Shown here: piece by piece, positions 8,763 to 16,924 of the stretch
Layout of the letters: each line of letters begins with the position of its first letter
Position numbering within the stretch: the first letter of the stretch is position 1
DNA from: Hyphomicrobiales bacterium
GTDB taxonomy: Bacteria > Pseudomonadota > Alphaproteobacteria > Rhizobiales > Xanthobacteraceae
NCBI GenBank assembly: GCA_009377755.1
Contig: WHTM01000035.1
Span: 1-53,243 of the forward strand
Direction: 5' to 3'
DNA: 53,243 nucleotides
Position numbers and translations under genes: made by a program
Notes under the pieces: model-generated
Told to the model about the DNA's origin: nothing
Seen by the model: only the letters and a program-made list of their open reading frames with translations
Database searches by the model: none

Positions 8763-8818
8763 GGAAAGGGTCCTTTTCGTCTTGCGCTCTGGTCGGCGCT
8801 CTGGGGTTCCGTGATCCG

Positions 8819-8875
8819 CTTAACCCCCTGAGTGCCCAGGCGAAAACGCCCAGCCGGCCCTCAGGGGCGGTTAAG
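8819..8875 (-). promoter_or_regulatory. Leader RNA stem overlapping the Leu codons, attenuator candidate
   Basis: On the minus strand, the 5' arm CTTAACCGCCCCTGAG (8875-8860) covers the last Leu codon and the stop of the leader peptide. It pairs with CTCAGGGGGTTAAG (8832-8819), 14 pairs with a 2-nt bulge. A smaller hairpin (GGCG-TTTT-CGCC) sits between the arms. A ribosome stalled on the Leu codons would cover the 5' arm. No T-run follows the 3' arm, so whether it terminates transcription or acts otherwise is open. Confidence 0.6.
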
Positions 8876-8938
8876 GAGCAGGAGGCCCAGAATGAGGGCG
8901 GCAGCGGGCAAGCCCGCAGAATTGGCCGTGGCGGCCAT
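8861..8938 (-). CDS. leuA leader peptide (25 residues)
   Basis: A minus-strand frame with ATG at 8938 encodes 25 residues and ends at TGA 8861. Near its end it reads A-L-I-L-G-L-L-L-L-N-R-P, six Leu codons in eight positions (CTC, CTG, CTC, CTG, CTC, CTT). It ends 98 bp before leuA. Leu-rich leader peptides controlling leuA by ribosome stalling are known in proteobacteria. The leucine run, the position and the RNA arms that overlap it make this reading convincing. The ribosome-binding site is weak and the exact start is uncertain. Confidence 0.7.
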   Translation of the reverse strand: MAATANSAGLPAAALILGLLLLNRP

Positions 8939-9015
8939 CCCGGTCATCGCGCGGTCATCGCAGCGCGTCGACATTGCCCAAATCACCCTCTTTGCGCGGC
9001 AACCACAGTCACCGA

Positions 9016-9387
9016 TCACGGTGAATCAAACGTAAGCCGTGCGGCGCGCTCGCAACTCCTTATGTAGCGGATGAGTGTGGCTGCCCGCAAGGGCCCCCCT
9101 CGACGGGGGCCGCCGGGCGGGGCCTCGGCCGGCTTCGTTTCGGCCTTGATATCGGCCTTGCTGGTGAGGCGGGCGCGGCCGGGGTCCGTGATGGTCACCC
9201 GCGCCTGCGCGCGCGGCCGGCCGGCGCGGTTCTCGATCTGCACCAGCCCGTCGCCCAGGGCATCCTCCCAGATGGAGAGGCGCGGACAGGAGGTCCGCCA
9301 GGCGTCCATCACTTCCCCGTAGCTGCGGCCGCCGTCGGCAATCCAGCCCAGGAACTGGTCGATCAGGGCATCGGCGGGGTTCGACAT
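9016..9387 (-). CDS. Small conserved hypothetical protein
   Basis: The frame starts with ATG at 9387 (MSNPADALIDQFLGWIADGG) and gives 123 residues. The first 70 residues, including SYGEVMDAWRTSCPRLSIWEDAL and VQIENRAGRPRAQARVTIT, are compact and look like a conserved domain seen as an unnamed short protein in related genomes. The tail, from about residue 75, is rich in Pro, Gly, Arg and Lys and may be disordered. No catalytic motif is visible. I do not know its function. It is followed on the same strand by the leuA leader and preceded by a paired-hairpin repeat. An upstream start (9492) would run through the repeat and is rejected. Confidence 0.55.
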   Translation of the reverse strand: MSNPADALIDQFLGWIADGGRSYGEVMDAWRTSCPRLSIWEDALGDGLVQIENRAGRPRAQARVTITDPGRARLTSKADIKAETKPAEAPPGGPRRGGPLRAATLIRYIRSCERAARLTFDSP

Positions 9388-9461
9388 GGCCGTTGTTCCG
9401 GGAGCGGTCTCAGACGACAATTCTAGCACAAATTCGTGCGTCCCGGGCGCACTCCAGCACA

Positions 9462-9530
9462 CCGGAAGTCGGGTATACCCGACTTCCGGCACCTCTTAGA
9501 GTGTCGCAACTCGGAAACATCCGACTTGCG
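9462..9530. repeat. Paired-hairpin dispersed repeat, copy 2
   Basis: A perfect 28-bp palindrome CCGGAAGTCGGG-TATA-CCCGACTTCCGG is followed 15 bp later by CGCAACTCGG-AAACAT-CCGACTTGCG, which has one mismatch. The cores match those of the copies at 7081 and 20389 (GAAGTCGG and GTCGGAAACATCCGAC types). The outer arms seen in the other copies are not clear here. Confidence 0.6.
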
Positions 9531-9639
9531 AAGTGCTGCTGTGCAGAACCGGGACCCGGTGGCTTGGTGCTAACAACCGGGACCCCGCATCTGCAGTGCA
9601 TCACTTCGTGCTGCACCGCGTGCGGGGAACGCAAGTGAC

Positions 9640-10515
9640 TCACTCCGCCAGCAACGCCCGCCGGGCCTTGCGCATCTCGCGCAGCATCGCCTGATCCACC
9701 CGCGGATACTGCGGGCGCAGTTCCTGCAGTGTGCGCACCAGCGCGGCGCCAATGATCATGCGGCAGAACCATTTGTCGTCCGCCGGCACCACGTACCACG
9801 GCGCTTCGGGAATCGACGTGTGGCGGATCATGTCCTCGTATGCGGCCATGTACTTGTTCCAGAGCTTGCGCTCGGCGATGTCGCCTACGGAAAACTTCCA
9901 GCGCTTCTCCGGATCGTCGAGCCGGTCCAGGAAGCGTTTGCGCTGCTCCTCCCTGGAGACGTTGAGGAAGAATTTGAGCACCCGCGTGCCGTTATGCACC
10001 AGGTAGCGTTCGAACGCGCAGATATCGGAAAAGCGTTGCGGCCAGATTCTTCGCCGGTTCATCTCCGGCAACCTTTGCCGCTCCAGCAACTCGGGATGCA
10101 CCCGCACCACCAGCACTTCCTCGTAGTGAGAGCGGTTGAAGATGCCGATGCGCCCCCGCGTCGGCAGGCGCACCGCGTGCCGCCACAGGAAGTCGTGCTC
10201 GAGTTCCTCGGCGCTCGGCGCCTTGAACGAGGTCACCTCGCAGCCCTGCGGGTTGATGCCCGACATCACGTGCTTGATGGCGCTGTCCTTGCCGCAAGCA
10301 TCCATGCCTTGCAGAATCACCAGCACCGCCCAGCGGTCATGGGCATAGAGACGCTCTTGCAGATGCGACAGCCGTTCCAGGTCGCTCTTGAGCGCGGCCT
10401 TGGCATCGTCCTTGTCCGTGTCGAAGCCGCAGGTCTCGGCATAGGTCCGCCCGGCGAGGCGGAACCGCGCCGGCGTGTCAATGCGAAAGCGGCTGAGCAG
10501 TCGGGCGGTCTTCAT
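9640..10515 (-). CDS. Polyphosphate kinase 2 family protein
   Basis: The 291-residue protein is of the PPK2 family, which transfers phosphate between polyphosphate and nucleotides. It has the Walker A-like loop GMDACGKDSAIKHVMSG (residues 70-86), the SFKAPSAEELEHDFLWR segment, GRIGIFNRSHYEEVLVVRVH after it, and the lid region with EEQRKRFLDRLDDPEKRWKF. All are characteristic of the single-domain class that uses polyphosphate to phosphorylate nucleoside mono- or diphosphates. ATG 10515 (MKTARLLSRFRIDTP) gives the usual family start. A GTG at 10560, two bases after the upstream gene's stop, is an alternative that would add 15 residues. It is the last gene of a minus-strand cluster with NUDIX, PhzF-like and pdxY genes, suggesting a nucleotide or cofactor salvage role. 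Confidence 0.85.
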   Translation of the reverse strand: MKTARLLSRFRIDTPARFRLAGRTYAETCGFDTDKDDAKAALKSDLERLSHLQERLYAHDRWAVLVILQGMDACGKDSAIKHVMSGINPQGCEVTSFKAPSAEELEHDFLWRHAVRLPTRGRIGIFNRSHYEEVLVVRVHPELLERQRLPEMNRRRIWPQRFSDICAFERYLVHNGTRVLKFFLNVSREEQRKRFLDRLDDPEKRWKFSVGDIAERKLWNKYMAAYEDMIRHTSIPEAPWYVVPADDKWFCRMIIGAALVRTLQELRPQYPRVDQAMLREMRKARRALLAE

Positions 10516-10561
10516 CGACAGCAGTTCAAAGGATTGCGTGGAGCTTGGCAAGTTGCGCACA

Positions 10562-11290
10562 TCAGCGGCCCCAGTAATGCGACAGGAAGGCCGTCACAAA
10601 CGTCGGCATGAGAGGATCGAAGTCCACAGTGCTACGGACGATGCGGATGCCCGCGAGTTCGGGAGCGGCCTCCCGCGCCAGATAACCGTCGATGCGCCGG
10701 CTCAGCAAGTCCGCGCTCTCGTGCGCCCGCAGCACCTTGATCAGCGCGATGCGCGGGCCGGCATGGATGGCGAACCATCCCGGATCCGGATGGTAGTCGC
10801 TCTCTCCGACTCCGATCTCCTCGAACAGTTCCCGCCGGACGCTTCCGTCGAGGTCGACACGCGACCCGGCAACGTCGCCGGGATCGGGTGTCCCGCAGGG
10901 AAAGTAGATGTGGCCGGCATTGGCCGTATGGGGTCCCATTTCGCCAAGCACGAAGGCCCCGTCGGCGCTGCGCAGCGCCCCGGCGGCGAAGCAGTTCGTC
11001 ACTGCACGGTCGGGAAATCCCCAACTGCACCAAGTGTAGAACGCGGCGTAGTCGGTCTCGAAAAAAGCGCCCCCAAGTGCCCCGTCCGTGAATGAAAAGT
11101 CGCGCATGAGCAGGACGCGCCCGTTCCACATGCCGCTTCGCAGCTTCTGCCGATCGGCAAAGAAGGCATCGATCTCGCGGCGCCGGTCCATCGCAAAGCG
11201 CCAGGGGCGCGGCGCAAATCGCAGATCGAGGCGATCCACCGGCATGATCGAAATGGCATCATCGCCGCTCGCCGACGCTTCCCCGTTCAT
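10562..11290 (-). CDS. NUDIX-type hydrolase
   Basis: The 242-residue protein contains the core of a NUDIX box, RRELFEEIGV (about residues 152-161), preceded by a Gly/Asp-rich segment and followed by the expected helix and strand. The N-terminal 100 residues (RRREIDAFFADRQKLRSGMWNGRVLLMRDF) resemble those of NUDIX proteins annotated as nucleoside-diphosphate-type hydrolases in this order. The box is slightly degenerate: the leading Gly-x5-Glu is not obvious, so activity should be treated with care. ATG 11290 overlaps the stop of the PhzF-like gene as ATGA, indicating translational coupling. It may clean up oxidised or unwanted nucleotide or cofactor derivatives. Confidence 0.7.
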   Translation of the reverse strand: MNGEASASGDDAISIMPVDRLDLRFAPRPWRFAMDRRREIDAFFADRQKLRSGMWNGRVLLMRDFSFTDGALGGAFFETDYAAFYTWCSWGFPDRAVTNCFAAGALRSADGAFVLGEMGPHTANAGHIYFPCGTPDPGDVAGSRVDLDGSVRRELFEEIGVGESDYHPDPGWFAIHAGPRIALIKVLRAHESADLLSRRIDGYLAREAAPELAGIRIVRSTVDFDPLMPTFVTAFLSHYWGR

Positions 11291-12183
11291 GCCTCGATCG
11301 TGCCCCGTATGACGCAAACGGCCTCACCCCCGACCGATGCCGAATGCAGCACGCCTGCGCGCATGGTCAGTTCCAGGTGCATGACGCTTGGCCGGCCCAT
11401 CTCGTAGCCCTGCTCGATGGCGAATTGGTGCGAGCCGTCGGTCAGCCTGCCATCTCGGGCGAGCATCCCGGCAAAGGCCGCCGCAGCCGATCCGGTCGCG
11501 GCGTCCTCCGGAACGCCGAACGCCGGCGCGAACATGCGCGCATGAAAGTGATGGCCGGCATCGACGGTTTCACGACAAAAGACATAGGCGATGGGGCGCT
11601 CATTCGCCGGGAAGCCCTGCTCCCACCGGGCGCTGTCGACGCGCGCCCGCCCGACCGCATCGAGGCCGCGCACCGGCACGAACGTCACCGGATTCCCGGC
11701 CGACCAGGTGGCGGGTACGAAGCCGTCACAACCGAGATCGTCGAGGGTGAGGCACAACGCTGCGGCAATATCCGCTGCATCCTTGATCTCGTCACCGGGC
11801 GCCGGCTGCTGCGGCACGTCGAAGCGTGCTCGGCCGCGCTCGCCGTCGATGCGCTCGACCTCGCAGCGGACCGGGCCGATAGTCTCCTCGAGCACGAGTT
11901 CCGTTGCCCCGTTCGCTTCCAGCACGCCGAGCAACACGGCGGTGCCGACGGTGGGATGCCCGGCGAACGGGATTTCCCGGCCCGGGGTGAAGATGCGCAG
12001 GCGCGCCCGCGCTCCCGGATTGGAGGGCGGCAGCGCGAACACTGTTTCCGGCAGATTGAACTCGCGCGCGATCGCCTGCATGGCCGCCGTGTCCAGGCCG
12101 TCGCTGTCGAGCACGACCGCGAGCGGATTTCCAGTCAGGCGCCGGGAGGTGAACACGTCGAGCGTAACGAAGCGTCGCAGCAT
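11287..12183 (-). CDS. PhzF-family epimerase/isomerase
   Basis: The 298-residue protein follows the PhzF fold, related to diaminopimelate epimerase. It has FTSRRLTGNPLAVVLD near the N terminus, the catalytic Glu in REFNLPETVF (about residue 48), GREIPFAGHPTVGTA, and DAATGSAAAAFAG in the C-terminal half. Most members are of unknown substrate; only some act in phenazine synthesis, and nothing here suggests phenazines. ATG 12183 has GAGGG at a good distance (GAGGGAAATATG). It sits between pdxY and the NUDIX gene on the same strand, so a role in vitamin or metabolite repair is possible but inferred. Confidence 0.85.
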   Translation of the reverse strand: MLRRFVTLDVFTSRRLTGNPLAVVLDSDGLDTAAMQAIAREFNLPETVFALPPSNPGARARLRIFTPGREIPFAGHPTVGTAVLLGVLEANGATELVLEETIGPVRCEVERIDGERGRARFDVPQQPAPGDEIKDAADIAAALCLTLDDLGCDGFVPATWSAGNPVTFVPVRGLDAVGRARVDSARWEQGFPANERPIAYVFCRETVDAGHHFHARMFAPAFGVPEDAATGSAAAAFAGMLARDGRLTDGSHQFAIEQGYEMGRPSVMHLELTMRAGVLHSASVGGEAVCVIRGTIEA

Positions 12184-12290
12184 ATTTCCCTCTGCGCGGT
12201 CGGCTAGCGTAGACACGAGCGATGAGGTCTTGTCCAGCAGGAAGCACGACCGAGCTGCAAGCGGCATGATCGGAGGACCGCGAGGCCGCG

Positions 12291-13145
12291 TCAAAGTTTA
12301 ACCGGCTCCGCCGCGAAGACTTCGCTCGGCGTCACCAATTCCTGTTGGGCCGCAATCAGCAGGATTTCCGCGGATCCTGCCTCGGTGGTGCGGTTCAGTA
12401 TCCCGAACATCGACGAGGCGGACAGCGACAGCGCATCGGCAATCGACCCTGTCCGCAAATGGTGCATGAACAGGAGCGCCGCAATGGCATCGCCAGCGCC
12501 GTTGACCGCGATCGGCAGGTTCGGCGTACGGACCAGGAACGCTCCATTCTCGTCCGCGGCCAGCAGATCGATGCTGTCCTCCGGCGTGGCATCCGTCCGC
12601 AGCGATGTGACGAAAACGACGCGCGGGCCCATCGCGCACACCGCCGCCACCGCCGCCACCGCGTCCGCCATCGTTGCACTCGTGCGTTCAGACAGATAGT
12701 CGAGCTCGAACTGGTTCGGCGTGACGACATCGGCGGCTGGAACGGCATGGGCCTTCATGAACTCGGGGATGCCGGAGCGGACGAAGACGCCGCGGCCGAT
12801 GTCGCCGATCACCGGATCGCAGCAATAGCGCGCGCTCGGATTGGCGCACTTGACTCTGATGACCGCATCGAGGATCGCAGCGCCAATGTCCGGGGAGCCC
12901 ATGTAGCCGGACAATAGGCCGTCGCATTCGCCGAGGACGCCGCGCTCCTCGATCCCGCCCACGAGATCGCGGATCAAATCCGCCTCGAAGACGCAGCCCT
13001 TCCACGACCCGTAGCCGGTATGGTTCGAGAACTGCACCGTGTGGATCGGCCACACCTCGACCCCCAGCCGTTGCAGTGGAAACACCGCGGCGGAATTGCC
13101 GACGTGACCATAGACGACGTGAGACTGGATCGAGAGCAGGTTCAT
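12291..13145 (-). CDS. pdxY: Pyridoxal kinase
   Basis: This enzyme phosphorylates pyridoxal with ATP in the B6 salvage path. The 284-residue protein starts [20 protein letters not shown], the classical PdxY/PdxK opening. It carries the substrate-contact segment [16 protein letters not shown], the [14 protein letters not shown] stretch, [10 protein letters not shown], and the ribokinase-family signature [13 protein letters not shown] with the catalytic Asp. ATG 13145 is chosen because upstream codons add an unrelated tail. The gene is first in a minus-strand series with PhzF, NUDIX and PPK2. A 107-bp gap follows, so the later genes might have their own promoter. Confidence 0.92.
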   Translation of the reverse strand: MNLLSIQSHVVYGHVGNSAAVFPLQRLGVEVWPIHTVQFSNHTGYGSWKGCVFEADLIRDLVGGIEERGVLGECDGLLSGYMGSPDIGAAILDAVIRVKCANPSARYCCDPVIGDIGRGVFVRSGIPEFMKAHAVPAADVVTPNQFELDYLSERTSATMADAVAAVAAVCAMGPRVVFVTSLRTDATPEDSIDLLAADENGAFLVRTPNLPIAVNGAGDAIAALLFMHHLRTGSIADALSLSASSMFGILNRTTEAGSAEILLIAAQQELVTPSEVFAAEPVKL

Positions 13146-13579
13146 GGGCGCGGGTTCCGGAGCCTCATTGGTAACGTCCACTGCCCGCGCGCTCAAATGA
13201 AAATCCCTGAAGCGCACCGGTCGAGGCTTACGACCGTGACTATGGCTCGCTCGTCGTCAACATACCGATCAGGTATCGAGCGCGTTTTTGAGAAAATTGT
13301 GCGCCATCGGCTCTTCATCGCGCCCGAGCGCGGCATGGGGCCGATCAAACGCTTCGTGCGCCCGAGCCCATCGAGCACCATGCGAATCTGTAGCGCGAGG
13401 CCGGGATCGTCATCGACGTTCCAATGCGCATCGCGGGAGCTAGCATTGAACCGGAGAGGAAAACCGCGCGCCATTTGCCAAGAATTCCGCAAGTCGGCTG
13501 GCTGGCAGGCCCGTTCTGGTGGCCTGGGCGCGACCCGTTGCCCCTGGTTGCGAAGGACGGGACGTGGTCTGATGGGTGA
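13146..13579. other. Divergent intergenic region
   Basis: It separates pdxY (minus) from the ABC transporter (plus). Short open frames on both strands lack recognisable domains and good starts. It must hold promoters for both directions, but none can be pinned down. Confidence 0.4.
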
Positions 13580-14371
13580 ATGGCCCCGGAAAATGTCGCG
13601 ATTGCGTTCGAGAATGTCAGCAAGGCCTACGAGGCGGGCGCCCGCCCGGCGCTCGACGGCGTGTCGCTGACCGTCGCCCAGGGCGAGTTTCTGGCCGTCG
13701 TCGGCGCCTCCGGTTCCGGCAAGACCACGCTGCTGCGGCTGGTCAACCGGCTGACCGACCCGACCTCAGGGACGGTGCGGGTCTCCGGCACCAATGTCCG
13801 CACCACCGACGCGGTGAGCTTGCGCCGGCAGATCGGCTACGTGTTCCAGGGGATCGGCCTGTTTCCGCACATGACGGTGGCCGAGAATATCGCCGTCACG
13901 CCGAAGCTGCTGGGTGCCGACAGACGGCAGATGGCGGCACGGGTCGACGAGCTGCTCGACCTCGCGCGCCTCGACCGCACGGCCTATCGGGACCGTTTTC
14001 CGCGCGAGCTTTCCGGCGGCGAGCGCCAGCGCGTCGGGGTTGCCCGCGCGATCGCCGCCAAGCCGCAGATCGTGCTGATGGACGAGCCGTTCGGCGCGCT
14101 CGACCCACTGACGCGCGACGCCCTCGGCCAGGACTACCGGAGCCTGCACGACGCGCTCGGCCTTACGACCGTGATGGTGACCCATGACATCGTCGAGGCG
14201 CTGCTGCTCGCCGACCGGATCGCGATCATGCAGCAGGGCCGCGTGCTGGAACACGGTACGCCGCATGCCCTCATGCAGAGCCGGCAGGCCGGCGTGCGCG
14301 ATCTGATGCAGACGCCGCGCCGGCAGGCGCAGCGTCTGGGGGCGATGCTCGCCGGGGGTTCGGCAGCGTGA
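13580..14371 (+). CDS. Osmoprotectant-type ABC transporter, ATP-binding subunit
   Basis: The 263-residue ATPase shows Walker A GASGSGKTT (residues 42-50), the signature ELSGGERQRVGVARAI, Walker B IVLMDEPFGALDP and the switch His in MVTHDI. The family resemblance is to OpuCA/YehX-like subunits that energise uptake of betaine, choline and similar compounds. It is shorter than full OpuCA and lacks the C-terminal CBS pair, as in YehX-like systems. The ATG at 13580 overlaps a TGA (TGAATGG). The stop overlaps the GTG start of the next gene (GTGA), so the two are coupled. Substrate is inferred from family only. Confidence 0.88.
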   Translation: MAPENVAIAFENVSKAYEAGARPALDGVSLTVAQGEFLAVVGASGSGKTTLLRLVNRLTDPTSGTVRVSGTNVRTTDAVSLRRQIGYVFQGIGLFPHMTVAENIAVTPKLLGADRRQMAARVDELLDLARLDRTAYRDRFPRELSGGERQRVGVARAIAAKPQIVLMDEPFGALDPLTRDALGQDYRSLHDALGLTTVMVTHDIVEALLLADRIAIMQQGRVLEHGTPHALMQSRQAGVRDLMQTPRRQAQRLGAMLAGGSAA

Positions 14372-15924
14372 GCGCGTTCGAGGCGCGCTTCGCGGAGGCC
14401 CTGGCGCGCCTTCCCGACTATCTCGGCAGCCATGTGGTGGTCAGCGTGACGGCGCTTGTGCTCGGCCTCGCCGTGAGCCTGCCGCTGGCGCTGATCGTCG
14501 CTCGGCGACCGGCGTGGCGCGGCGTGGCGCTGGCGCTGACCAGCATCGTGCAGACCATCCCGGGGCTGGCGCTGCTCGCACTATTCTATCCGCTGCTGCT
14601 CGGCGTCGCGGCGCTGTCGGAGCAGTGGACCGGCTTCGGCTTCTCGGCGTTGGGATTCCTTCCGTCGGTGCTGGCGCTCGCGCTCTACAGCATGCTCCCG
14701 GTCCTGCGGAACACCGTCACCGGTCTGATGGGCATCGATCCCGCGGTCAGCGAAGCCGCGCTCGGCGTCGGCATGACACGGCGGCAGTCGCTGTGGATGG
14801 TCGAATTGCCGCTGGCGCTGCCGATCATCATGGCGGGCATCCGAACCTCCGCGGTATGGGTGATCGGCACCGCGACCCTGTCGACGCCGGTCGGCCAGAC
14901 GTCCTTGGGCAACTACATCTTCGCCGGCCTGCAGACGCAGAACTGGGTGTCCGTGCTGTTCGGCTGCGTCGCGGCCGCCGTCCTTGCGCTCGCGGTCGAC
15001 CAACTGCTGGCGCAGGTCGAACGCGGCGTGCAAGCGCGCCAACGTCCGCGCGTGCTCGGCGGTGCGCTTGGGCTGGGGCTGGTCTTTCTCGCCGCCATCG
15101 TGCCCGGCCTGTCGCGGCCGGCGCCGGGTTACGTCATCGGCGCCAAGCCGTTCGCCGAGCAGTACATTCTCGGCGCCTTGATCGAGCAGCGCCTGGCGCA
15201 GGCCGGAATGCGCGCCTCGCGGCGCGACGGGCTCGGTTCCATCGTGGTGTTCAACGCGCTCGCCGCCGGCGAGGTCGACGTCTATGTCGACTATTCCGGC
15301 ACGATCTGGGCGAACCAGATGGGCCGCAGCGATGCGAAACCGCGTGCCGAGGTGCTGGCCGCGGTGACGCAATGGCTTAAAGCCCAGCACAGCATCGAAA
15401 CCTTAGGCGGGCTCGGTTTTGAGAACGCCTATGCACTGGCGATGCCGAAGGCAAAATCGCAGGCGCTCGGCATCCGCAGCATCGCCGACCTCGCCGTCCA
15501 TGCGCCGCAACTGTCGATCGCCGGCGACTACGAGTTTTTTGCGCGGCCGGAATGGAGCGCATTGCGCGATGCCTACGGACTGGCGTTCCGGGAGCAGCGG
15601 CAGATGCAATCCGAATTCATGTATTCAGCAGCCGCCGCCGGCGAGATCGACGTCATCTCCGCCTACACCAGCGACGGCCGCATCGCCCAGCACGATCTCG
15701 TCGTGCTCGACGATCCGAAGCAGGCGATCCCGCCCTATGACGCGATCCTCCTGGTGTCGCCACGCCGCGCCCACGATAGCGTCTTCATCAATGCGCTGCG
15801 GCCGCTGGTCGGCGCCATCGATGTGACGTTGATGCGCGCCGCCAACCTCAAGGTCGCCCAGGGCGGCAACGGTTCATCCCCGGAGGCGGTGGCGCGCCGG
15901 CTGTGGGGTGAGATTCGAAAATAG
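14368..15924 (+). CDS. Fused permease/substrate-binding protein of an osmoprotectant-type ABC transporter
   Basis: This is a 518-residue, two-part protein. Residues about 20-210 form a permease with five to six membrane segments and the coupling-loop segment EAALGVGMTRRQSLWMVELPLALPIIMAG. After a further membrane segment near 232-252, a binding domain of the OpuAC/OsmF type begins (GAKPFAEQYILGALIEQRL) with the VYVDYSGTIWANQM segment and ends at WGEIRK. Fusing both in one chain keeps the receptor at the membrane. GTG 14368 overlaps the ATPase stop. A single gene would thus complete the system with the ATPase, provided the permease forms a homodimer. Substrate (glycine betaine, choline or similar) is inferred. 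Confidence 0.88.
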   Translation: MSAFEARFAEALARLPDYLGSHVVVSVTALVLGLAVSLPLALIVARRPAWRGVALALTSIVQTIPGLALLALFYPLLLGVAALSEQWTGFGFSALGFLPSVLALALYSMLPVLRNTVTGLMGIDPAVSEAALGVGMTRRQSLWMVELPLALPIIMAGIRTSAVWVIGTATLSTPVGQTSLGNYIFAGLQTQNWVSVLFGCVAAAVLALAVDQLLAQVERGVQARQRPRVLGGALGLGLVFLAAIVPGLSRPAPGYVIGAKPFAEQYILGALIEQRLAQAGMRASRRDGLGSIVVFNALAAGEVDVYVDYSGTIWANQMGRSDAKPRAEVLAAVTQWLKAQHSIETLGGLGFENAYALAMPKAKSQALGIRSIADLAVHAPQLSIAGDYEFFARPEWSALRDAYGLAFREQRQMQSEFMYSAAAAGEIDVISAYTSDGRIAQHDLVVLDDPKQAIPPYDAILLVSPRRAHDSVFINALRPLVGAIDVTLMRAANLKVAQGGNGSSPEAVARRLWGEIRK

Positions 15925-15940
15925 CGCCACGAGCGGGAAT

Positions 15941-16054
15941 CGTCATTGCGAGGCCCGCAGGGCCGAAGCAATCCAGGGCTAACGCATTTGTCGCCCCTGG
16001 ATTGCTTCGTCGGCCCGTCCCGGTTTTCGCGGGGACAAGCCTCCTCGCAATGAC
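15941..16054. repeat. Dispersed palindromic repeat (CGTCATTGCGAGG ... CCTCGCAATGAC)
   Basis: The ends CGTCATTGCGAGG and CCTCGCAATGAC are inverted, with inner arms GAAGCAATCCAGG and CCTGGATTGCTTC. This is a well-known type of intergenic palindrome scattered in related genomes. It lies downstream of the ABC transporter operon. Confidence 0.75.
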
Positions 16055-16199
16055 AGGTGACGGCTCGTTGGAATATCGCCTTCCTTTCGGGCCAAGCTCT
16101 CAGGATGAGCCCGGGTATGCGCGGCGCATCGACAATTCCCGCTGCGTTTGCAATCCTGCGTGACGAAGTGCGCCCATGTGGCGCTTATGGGAGGGTGAC

Positions 16200-16820
16200 G
16201 TGATCGATTGCTACACATGGATGACGGACAACGGTCGCAAGCCGCGCATGATGCTGGAGGAGACCGGGCTCGCGCATCGCATCGTCCCGGTCAACATCCG
16301 GGAGAAGGAGCAGATGTCGCCGGAGTTCCTGAAGATCAGCCCCGGCCACAAGATTCCGGCGATTGTCGACCACGACGGGCCCGGCGGCGCGACCGTGACC
16401 CTCTGCGAATCCGGCGCGATCCTCAAGTATCTCGCGGAGAAGTCCGGCACGTTCTATCCGAGCGATGCGGCCGCCCGTGCCAAGGTCGATCAATGGCTGT
16501 TCTACGGCTCCGCGACCTTCACCACGCTGGCGCAGCAGTTCGGGTTCTGGGTGATCCGCTCGCCCGCGAAAGTGCCGCCCGCGCAGGAGCATTACACGGC
16601 CACCCTGCGCGACATGCTCGGCACGCTCGACCGACACCTTGCCGACAACCAATATTTCGCCGGCCCCTACTCGATCGGCGACATATCGATGTATCCGGAC
16701 ATTCACCTGCACGGCGTCAACGACGTCGGGCTCGGCGACTATCCCAACGTCAAGCGCTGGCACGACGCCATTGCGGCACGCCCGGCGACCCAGCGCGCGT
16801 GGGAGCCATTTCCCAAGTGA
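16200..16820 (+). CDS. Glutathione S-transferase family protein
   Basis: The 206-residue protein has an N-terminal thioredoxin-like domain beginning IDCYTWMTDNGRKPRMMLEETGL. It includes the glutathione-contact motifs GHKIPAIVD (about residues 49-57) and LCESGAILKYLAEK. An all-helical domain follows, with GPYSIGDISMYPDIHLHG near 160-177 matching the N-capping/hydrophobic staple region. The start is the GTG at 16200, preceded by GGGAGG. The ATG at 16176 lies before this ribosome-binding site and is less likely. It resembles the nu-class/YfcG-like group that act as disulfide-bond reductases or detoxifying transferases; the substrate is unknown. It stands alone. Confidence 0.88.
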   Translation: MIDCYTWMTDNGRKPRMMLEETGLAHRIVPVNIREKEQMSPEFLKISPGHKIPAIVDHDGPGGATVTLCESGAILKYLAEKSGTFYPSDAAARAKVDQWLFYGSATFTTLAQQFGFWVIRSPAKVPPAQEHYTATLRDMLGTLDRHLADNQYFAGPYSIGDISMYPDIHLHGVNDVGLGDYPNVKRWHDAIAARPATQRAWEPFPK

Positions 16821-16868
16821 GATTGCACGCCAGATTACATTCTCCTGTCACCTCGTTGTCAGGGTTGG

Positions 16869-16915
16869 CCGTTACGGTGGGGCGATACCGGGGTGGTCCC
16901 TGTATCGCCTAACGG
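16869..16915 (+). promoter_or_regulatory. Structured 5' leader of the phosphodiesterase gene
   Basis: CCGTTA pairs with TAACGG, and inside it GGCGATA with TATCGCC and CGGGG with CCCTG, giving a long interrupted stem that ends 10 bp before the start codon. The G-rich ribosome-binding region follows immediately. It might be a 5' RNA regulator or a terminator-like structure. Seen directly; function unknown. Confidence 0.45.
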
Positions 16916-16924
16916 GGGTTCACT

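Noticed and set aside
8763-9015. Riboswitch upstream of leuA
   Set aside because: The leucine-codon leader peptide explains the leader; no known riboswitch core was recognised.
11287-12183. Phenazine biosynthesis role of the PhzF-like gene
   Set aside because: No other phenazine genes in the neighbourhood; most PhzF-like proteins are unrelated to phenazines.
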